Origin: Topomyia yanbarensis
Taxonomy: Eukaryota; Arthropoda; Insecta; Diptera; Culicidae
Direction of reading: 5' to 3'
Length of the DNA stretch: 64,000 nucleotides
NCBI RefSeq assembly: GCF_030247195.1
Contig: NC_080671.1
Coordinates: forward strand, 210,303,945-210,367,944
Positions 56,851 through 64,000 of the stretch are shown here, in pieces (position 1 is the stretch's first letter; each line of letters opens with the position of its first letter). Under the pieces are notes generated by a model. It made no database searches, was not told the origin of the DNA, and saw nothing but the letters and a program-made list of their open reading frames with translations. The translations under genes and the position numbers were made by a program.

Positions 56851-58817
56851 TGACATTAAAAATGTCTAACTCCACTATCTGGGGCTAGGTGTCATTCTAA
56901 AATCTAAACTATCTCCCATGTAACGAAACTATGTAAGGTTTGCACGCTTATAACTCCGATATTACTAGAGGAATTTTAATCATTCATACACCAACCGATT
57001 CAGAAACACCTAACATAAATATTGGTAATATTTTAATATCTCACCAATTAAAGTAGACTTTTGGAAATTGGTAAAATTAAAAAGTTCACGAAAAACGGGA
57101 AAATTACCATTCGTGAGGCAGATTTCTCAGACACAGCCGTCAAGAGAGGGCACCTTAGTTGCTCAATGAAACCCGAAAAGTCATAAATAGAAGCAACGCA
57201 TGTCCGTTTAAATCAGTTGTTGCTCTTATCCCATACGAGCAACATCGTCTCCGGGCGATGCAATAAGCGCTATCGATTTTCGGTAACGTTGGCATTTGCA
57301 CACACTCGCACCTAAGTGGCTAAACCATATACGGTTAGTTTATAAATAGAGGTGACGGGTACCCGTTTGAATCAGTTTTTGTTCTTATGTCGAACGGGTA
57401 AGATCATGGCTGCAGCGTCTGGGCACTACAATAAGCAGTAGACGCTATGCATTTTCGCCAGCGGTGGCCGTGTGCGGATTTTTCGGGTACCAGCACGGTG
57501 TCAGAATAATTTGCAAAGTGGGTGGGTGGGGTGGTTTGGATTTAATTCAATACGGTGTGTCCTGCTTAAGAGTGATGCGTTTGAAAAAAATATATCAAGC
57601 AAACTTATTGAAAAGGTCCTATGTGCAAATGAGAGCCTCTCTTTGTTTACTTTCTCTTCCGCTAATATCACAGTCGCATTTGCGTTTGCTGCTTAACTCT
57701 TTGCATAATATGCTAGTCGAAATTATTCTCTTCCAATATGTACTGGAACATCATTGGAAAGATTAATGGTAAAGCCGTGATAATCGAAAGAGAAAGTGAA
57801 CAAAGAGAGGCTCTCTTTGGCACATAGGTCCATTTCAAAAAGCCCGCGAGATATTTATTTTTATGCATGCGTGTGCGTTGTAACTTGTTAATCCTTGTTT
57901 ACGGCGCTTTGTAGCTGCGTAGGGTAAAGAGCCTATTGGTTTTCATGTTTCATATTTCGGTTATATGTTTTTTATCAGTAAGGCATCTGACAACGTGCTT
58001 CTGCAGTTATTGCACTGTTCAGCAGCGTAGTATTTTATATAGGAGAGTACAATCAGGTTTTTTATGCGGATTTTGAAATTTACGCGGTTTTCATTAACGC
58101 GTTTTTTTTAAAATTTACGCGGTTTTCATTTACACGGCCTGTATCCCCTGCCTGAAAAATCTGAGTGTAATTGCATCGGAAACAATCACATTCCCAGCAG
58201 AACTTTTTGTTTTCTAATTTCAAACACTTTTGTTTCGTACTGCACACAACGGAAAATTTTAAAACAGAACTTACCGTCCCAGTAGCAGTTTAAGCGGGTG
58301 TTCTTTTTCGATTCAAATTCAAGCCATGTCTTAAGCGTTACTGGACTTAAAATTGTTTTCCCTAGTTATCCAGTCAGAATATCTGTCGTACCCTATGTAT
58401 TTAAAACACAGTTCTAACTGCGTTTTAAAGTATACAACAAATAGAATAGAATAGGTTGGGTATACCAATTTAAATTTTAAAATATATCTGTTTTAAATTA
58501 TGAAACAAACCGCTGTACTGAAGATATAATTATGTCAGCCCTATTACCACATAAAACACCCTTATAACATAAAACGCTGCAGAATTGGTTTAATAATACA
58601 ATGTTTACACTACAGAGTTATAACACGTTTTAATAATTAGCAACAAGAAAAATGTCACCAAGATAGCATAAAAACCCGTTTTAACTGGTAGTGCGAACGT
58701 TGCATAACAATGTAATTTATCAAATAATTTCATTTTTTACACCACTAATCGATCAAAAAATACTTAAACTTAAGATTGTTTACTTAAGTTCATTAGTACA
58801 TTATTGAAAATTTAAAT
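56851..58817 (+). repeat. 1.9-kb duplicated element, copy B
   Basis: Near-identical to copy A from 56915 to 58817 but with 64 additional bases at the 5' side shared with copy C. Differences to A include loss of an ATA near 57503, an insertion of ~24 bases near 58000 (TGCAGTTATTGCACTGTTCAG) and the lack of the 62-base tandem duplication. It keeps both TATA/TCAGTT modules (57186 and 57340 region) and the long hairpin. Confidence 0.7.
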
Positions 58818-58846
58818 TTCTTCACGCGGTATTCTTCACGCGGAAT

Positions 58847-59765
58847 TTCTTCACGCGGTATTCAATCGTTCAAGTTGTAAAATGTTGCATATATCATCAG
58901 CTTTGAATACCAAGAAAAAAAATTTTGAGCAAGCATAAGGTTTTTAAAATATTGGATTTTTTGAGTTATCTGGCATGCGAAAAACAACGCGTGAGCGAAA
59001 CAGTCGCTGGTCGCCACGGCACGTTAGGACCAACATTGCACTAGCGAACCTGCCGTACTCTCCGCGACACGTTTAGACAAGTATGAAAGTTGACAATGAT
59101 GAGTTTCAGTTGACAAAAGGCATGTGACGGACTCAATCAATCAGTTTTAGGAAACATGGGTTTTGCTATTATACGTGATACACACATACTGTTTATACTG
59201 TTTATACATACTGTTTGTACTGATTATACATTATACTGTTTGTACAATTATAATAAAATTACAATGGTTTGATTGGACGAAGAGTTAATTAAAAAATATT
59301 GATTCTCTATTTTGCACTATGAAATTCACGCTTCTCAGCAAAAAAACTTGTCCTGGAAATGCAATAACAATTGATGAAGGTAAATTAGATGGTAAATTTT
59401 CGGATGACACAGGATGTGTTACAAATGTTGTTTTCAAAAATATGTAATGAATAAACTGTTATATTAAAAGCACTGGGTATTATCGATAAGACTATCGCAA
59501 CGAAACTCATTCTCTAACTTTGCATTTGATGTAGTCAGAGCCGTGGCGAGCTCCCACCGACTCGCTCATGCGATGTTGGTCCAAGCGTGCCGTGGCGACC
59601 AGCGACTGTTTCGCTCGCGCTTGTTTTTCGCATGTCGGGTAACACAAAAAATCAAATATTTTAAAAACCTTATGCTTGCTCAAAATTTTTTTCTTGATAT
59701 TAAAAGCTGATAATATATGCAACATTTTACAACTTAAACGGAATGAATATCGCGTGAAGAAACCA
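58847..59765. mobile_element. Foldback element with CTTCACGCGG ends
   Basis: Left arm 58847-59052 and right arm 59560-59765 are inverted copies (blocks GTTGTAAAATGTTGCATATA, AGCGAAACAGTCGCTGGTCG). Just left of it TTCTTCACGCGG is repeated three times (58818-58858). The ~500-base spacer has a CTGTTTATA-type mini-repeat (59190-59245). Only the right arm was carried along in the later tandem duplication. Confidence 0.7.
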
Positions 59766-60408
59766 TTCAAAACTGCATTTTATTGAAAAATTGTTTAAAA
59801 AATAGTAGAAATAGTTAACATTTGTTAAACCTTTTTTCGACGTTTTCAAGACTAAACATTTGTTAAACCACCGGTGAAGTTTGGTGCAATTCGAAATTAG
59901 ACTTTGGCTGTAAAAAATATTATAATAAAAAGGTGCATAAATTTTAAATTAACTAAAACTATTATAAATATTTCAAATATCGATAAAACATTTCCTGAAG
60001 ATGTTTAGGGGTACCTAAGCATTAAATTTAAAACATGTTTTGCAAAATTCACCACTTTGTGAAAAATGGGGGGGGGGGCACTTCAGAAATTTTTACTCAT
60101 CTGTGACAGAAAAAACCTGTTTCATTTTGCTGCATTGCCCAGCATCTTTCAAAAGAGTCTTAATTTCGTTCAAATTTTATCTACTCTTCTCTATATCTCC
60201 ATGCTCCTAAAATATCATTGGTGCGCATAGAACGGTGGAATCTGCAATTATGCTTTTTACGCTTAAAGGTGGGACTTTGCTAGAATTCAGGTTCTTCTGA
60301 GAACACTGTTAAAACTGGCTCACTTCTCCCTACAATTTTGATAAACACATTTTTTAAATCAAATAAAAAAATTGAAAAACTATTTCATAAATCCATCATA
60401 GCCGCTAG

Positions 60409-60672
60409 TTGCGTTTATTTCTCCCCTTGCTATTAAAAAAAGAACGCGAAAATTTCGATTTTCAACTAGTTCACGACCACCAATCAAAACGGTGTCCACT
60501 TCTATCTACATTGCTCTACCTTGCATCTGGTGACTCGTTGCACTTAGATTTTAGAATAACGGAATCAACAATTCGCGGATTTATTTCTGGGATTTGTATG
60601 CGTGTTTGGAGGTTTCTGCAGCCCATTTACTTGAAAACTATCGAAGAGTATACCGCAGATACATTTTATTAA
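60409..60672 (+). pseudogene. PIF/Harbinger transposase, N-terminal fragment
   Basis: The frame contains RCPLLSTLLYLASGDSLHLD then FRITESTIRGFISGICMRVW and RFLQPIYLKTIEE, the pattern of the helix-rich N-terminal region of Harbinger/HARBI1 transposases (LRYLASG..F.I..STI...I..VC..I). It stops at TAA 60670-60672, after which MAGDFLQ and the 339-bp array follow. DNA-binding helices are partly present; the DDE core is not. It is inactive. Confidence 0.65.
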
Positions 60673-60680
60673 ATGGCAGG

Positions 60681-60690
60681 TGATTTCTTG
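60681..60690. repeat. 10-bp direct repeat left of the monomer array
   Basis: TGATTTCTTG, identical to 61964-61973 on the far side of the array. It resembles a target-site duplication within the transposase relic. Confidence 0.65.
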
Positions 60691-61963
60691 CAAATTCCCA
60701 AATGGGAAAATTTTGGACGATACCAAATTGTTTTGTGCAGAAGGACACATACCTTTCATCAAGTACGGTTTTTGTTTTAGTGTTTCGGATTCTCCTCGTC
60801 AGTAACTAGCACCAACTGGGTGTCTAGTTAGACGATGTATCTAAGCTAGTACCCAAATTAGCACTAGTTAGACACTAAAATCCAAAAAGTCACACGTCTT
60901 GCGTGAACACTAAACAACTGGCTTATACCGAGTGATGTCTCGATAGTAAGCACAGAAGTTCTGTTTGCCGACGAAGAATATGAACCCAAACTGTCTTATG
61001 GTTTGAAGACCCAAACGCCTGAAATTATGCAAATTCCCAAATGGGAAAATTTTGGATGATACCAAATTTTTTTGTGCATAAGGACACATACCTTACATCA
61101 AGTACGGTTTTTGTTTTAGCGTTTCGGATTCTCCTCGTCAGTAACTAGCACCAACTGGGTGTCTAGTTAGACGATATATCTAAGCTAGTACCCAAATTAG
61201 CACTAGTTAGACACTAAAATCCAAAAAGTCACACGTCTTGCGTGAACACTAAACAACTGGCTTATACCGAGTGATGTCTCGATAGTAAGCACAGAAGTTC
61301 TGTTTGCGACGAAGAATATGAACCGAAACTGTCTTATGGTTTGAAGACCCAAAAGCCTGAAATTATGCAAATTCCCAAATGGGAAAATTTTGGACGATAC
61401 CAAATTTTTTTGTGCATAAGGACACATACCTTACATCAAGTACGGTTTTTGTTTTAGTGTTTCGGATTCTCCTCGTCAGTAACTAGCACCAACTGGGTGT
61501 CTAGTTAGACGATGTATCTAAGCTAGTACCCAAAATAGCACTAGTTAGACACTAAAATCCAAAAAGTCAAACGTCTTGCGTGAACACTAAACAACTGGCT
61601 TATACCGAGTGATGTCTCGATAGTAAGCACAGAAGTTCTATTTGTCGACGAAGAATATGAACCGAAACTGTCTTATGGTTTGAATACCCAAACGCCTGAA
61701 ATTATGCAAATTCCCAAATGGGAAAATTTTGTACGATACCAAATTTTTTTGTGCATAAGGACACATACCTTACATCAAGTACGGTTTTTGTTTTAGTGTT
61801 TCGGATTCTCCTCGTCAGTAACTAGCACCAACTGGGTGTCTAGTTAGACGATGTATCTAAGCTAGTACCCAAATTAGCATTAGTTAGACACTAAAATCTT
61901 AAAAGTCACACGTCTTGCGTGAACACTAAACAACTGGCTTATACCGAGTGATGCCTGATGAGA
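60691..61963 (+). repeat. 339-bp tandem monomers, 3.75 copies
   Basis: Monomer starts CAAATTCCCAAATGGGAAAA at 60691, 61030, 61368 and 61707; the last ends at about 61953. Copies are over 95% alike by eye. Each has the pair GTGTCTAGTTAGAC / CTAGTTAGACAC around a ~50-base middle. No coding content. Confidence 0.9.
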
Positions 61964-61973
61964 TGATTTCTTG

Positions 61974-62101
61974 AAAACAAGATGGGATTCCTGAACGTTT
62001 GCAAAGCGATTAACGGGAAATATTGCTACATCAAAGCTTCTGCCCGAAACGGCTCAAAATATTTCAATTTTAAAAAATCGTTCAGTATAATTATGGTAGC
62101 T
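61974..62101 (+). pseudogene. PIF/Harbinger transposase, internal fragment
   Basis: Frame GFLNVCKAINGKYCYIKASA then RNGSKYFNFKKSFSIIMVAT matches the Harbinger block F-P-N-C-x-G-A-I-D-G-K-H..P..SGS.YFNYKK.FSI, with the catalytic Asp of A-I-D-G-K changed to Asn. The fragment would join the piece at 60409-60672 if the monomer array were absent. It is cut at 62101 by the junction with the second tandem unit. Confidence 0.7.
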
Positions 62102-64000
62102 ACTGTTATATTAAAAGCACTGGGTATTATCGATAAGACTATCGCAACGAAACTCATTCTCTAACTTTGCATTTGATGTAGTCAGAGCCGTGGCGAGCTC
62201 CCACCGACTCGCTCATGCGATGTTGGTCCAAGCGTGCCGTGGCGACCAGCGACTGTTTCGCTCGCGCTTGTTTTTCGCATGTCGGGTAACACAAAAAATC
62301 AAATATTTTAAAAACCTTATGCTTGCTCAAAATTTTTTTTCTTGATATTAAAAGCTGATAATATATGCAACATTTTACAACTTAAACGGAATGAATATCG
62401 CGTGAAGAAACCATTCAAAACTGCATTTTATTGAAAAATTGTTTAAAAAATAGTAGAAATAGTTAACATTTGTTAAACCTTTTTTCGACGTTTTCAAGAC
62501 TAAACATTTGTTAAACCACCGGTGAAGTTTGGTGCAATTCGAAATTAGACTTTGGCTGTAAAAAATATTATAATAAAAAGGTGCATAAATTTTAAATTAA
62601 CTAAAACTATTATAAATATTTCAAATATCGATAAAACATTTCCTGAAGATGTTTAGGGGTACCTAAGCATTAAATTTAAAACATGTTTTGCAAAATTCAC
62701 CACTTTGTGAAAAATGGGGGGGGGGGCACTTCAGAAATTTTTACTCATCTGTGACAGAAAAAACCTGTTTCATTTTGCTGCATTGCCCAGCATATTTCAA
62801 AAGAGTCTTAATTTCGTTCAAATTTTATCTACTCTTCTCTATATCTCCATGCTCCTAAAATATCATTGGTGCGCATAGAACGGTGGAATCTGCAATTATG
62901 CTTTTTACGCTTAAAGGTGGGACTTTGCTAGAATTCAGGTTCTTCTGAGAACACTGTTAAAACTGGCTCACTTCTCCCTACAATTTTGATAAACACATTT
63001 TTTAAATCAAATAAAAAAATTGAAAAACTATTTCATAAATCCATCATAGCCGCTAGTTGCGTTTATTTCTCCCCTTGCTATTAAAAAAAGAACGCGAAAA
63101 TTTCGATTTTCAACTAGTTCACGACCACCAATCAAAACGGTGTCCACTTCTATCTACATTGCTCTACCTTGCTTCTGGTGACTCGTTGCACTTAGATTTT
63201 AGAATAACGGAATCAACAATTCGCGGATTTATTTCTGGGATTTGTATGCGTGTTTGGAGGTTTCTGCAGCCCATTTACTTGAAAACTATCGAAGAGTATA
63301 CCGCAGATACATTTTATTAAATGGCAGGTGATTTCTTGCAAATTCCCAAATGGGAAAATTTTGGACGATACCAAATTGTTTTGTGCAGAAGGACACATAC
63401 CTTTCATCAAGTACGGTTTTTGTTTTAGTGTTTCGGATTCTCCTCGTCAGTAACTAGCACCAACTGGGTGTCTAGTTAGACGATGTATCTAAGCTAGTAC
63501 CCAAATTAGCACTAGTTAGACACTAAAATCCAAAAAGTCACACGTCTTGCGTGAACACTAAACAACTGGCTTATACCGAGTGATGTCTCGATAGTAAGCA
63601 CAGAAGTTCTGTTTGCCGACGAAGAATATGAACCCAAACTGTCTTATGGTTTGAAGACCCAAACGCCTGAAATTATGCAAATTCCCAAATGGGAAAATTT
63701 TGGATGATACCAAATTTTTTTGTGCATAAGGACACATACCTTACATCAAGTACGGTTTTTGTTTTAGCGTTTCGGATTCTCCTCGTCAGTAACTAGCACC
63801 AACTGGGTGTCTAGTTAGACGATATATCTAAGCTAGTACCCAAATTAGCACTAGTTAGACACTAAAATCCAAAAAGTCACACGTCTTGCGTGAACACTAA
63901 ACAACTGGCTTATACCGAGTGATGTCTCGATAGTAAGCACAGAAGTTCTGTTTGCGACGAAGAATATGAACCGAAACTGTCTTATGGTTTGAAGACCCAA
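62102..64000 (+). repeat. 2647-bp tandem duplication, unit 2 (runs off window)
   Basis: Repeats 59455-61353 almost base for base, including the Harbinger N-terminal fragment (63057-63320) and monomers starting at 63339 and 63678. Small differences: one T more in a T-run near 62330, one G fewer near 62720. This places the duplication as recent. Confidence 0.9.
63057..63320 (+). pseudogene. PIF/Harbinger N-terminal fragment, duplicate
   Basis: Same 87-codon frame as at 60409-60672, carried by the tandem duplication. No independent evidence of selection. Confidence 0.65.

Larger units (their letters stand above)
59455..62101 (+). repeat. 2647-bp tandem duplication, unit 1
   Basis: The sequence from 59455 reappears from 62102 with few mismatches and the second unit runs off the window end. 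The unit comprises a foldback arm, AT-rich DNA with a run of about ten G (60068), a Harbinger transposase fragment (60409-60672), four 339-bp monomers and a second transposase fragment. Confidence 0.9.

Noticed and set aside
60284..60306. GTTCT-TCTG-AGAAC as another histone stem-loop
   Set aside because: Only five pairs, the loop does not fit UHUH, and the flanks lack ACCA; probably chance.

Overview
The window is eukaryotic, AT-rich and almost wholly repetitive. No intact host protein gene was found. The element mix (an ITmD37E-type Tc1/mariner transposon, R1-, RTE-, Jockey- and LOA-type non-LTR retrotransposon remains, a Helentron with a C-terminal endonuclease, a PIF/Harbinger relic, hAT MITEs and several foldback elements) suggests a dipteran, most likely a mosquito with a large TE-rich genome. 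That is an inference from transposon families, not from a marker gene.

The least expected theme is a decayed histone locus. A histone H3 N-terminus (+, 5993-6078) and a histone H2A C-terminal part (-, 6300-6465) survive as pseudogenes. A textbook histone mRNA 3' stem-loop with its flanks sits at 48325-48340. Its downstream flank recurs at the very start of the window. A seven-unit tandem array at 37795-40512 carries, in nearly every unit, a TATA-like box, a start-site-like motif and a stem-loop resembling the histone 3' end.

Layout. 1-5470: unclassified interspersed repeats and a MITE. 5475-7876: hAT MITE, histone relics, broken ITmD37E transposon. 8258-11520: hairpins, an inverted repeat, diverged tandem repeats and a LOA/I-like 3' end with an open RNase H domain. 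12190-15280: remnant of a foldback family, a GC-richer repeat family and a MITE. 18100-20656: Jockey-like RT remnant followed by copy A of a 1.9-kb duplicated element. 22245-24545: large foldback. 24785-28570: repeat copy, microsatellite, RTE remnant, T-rich degenerate repeat, short hairpin. 30732-32505: second large foldback built from short subrepeats. 33570-35526: repeat cluster bounded by 46-bp direct repeats. 37290-40512: histone-like promoter region and tandem array. 40895-48149: Helentron, with a probable phase-preserving intron containing a 660-bp AT microsatellite, broken by one frameshift and one stop. 48325-48465: histone 3' end. 48470-53760: R1-clade retrotransposon on the minus strand, with frameshifts in both ORFs. 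54120-54640: RTE-like endonuclease remnant. 55146-58817: paired 340-bp direct repeats and copy B of the 1.9-kb element. 58847-59765: foldback. 59455-64000: a 2647-bp tandem duplication carrying a Harbinger transposase relic interrupted by 339-bp tandem monomers.

The genes do not form a pathway. The window reads as layers of transposon insertion, local tandem amplification and inverted duplication over an old histone cluster.
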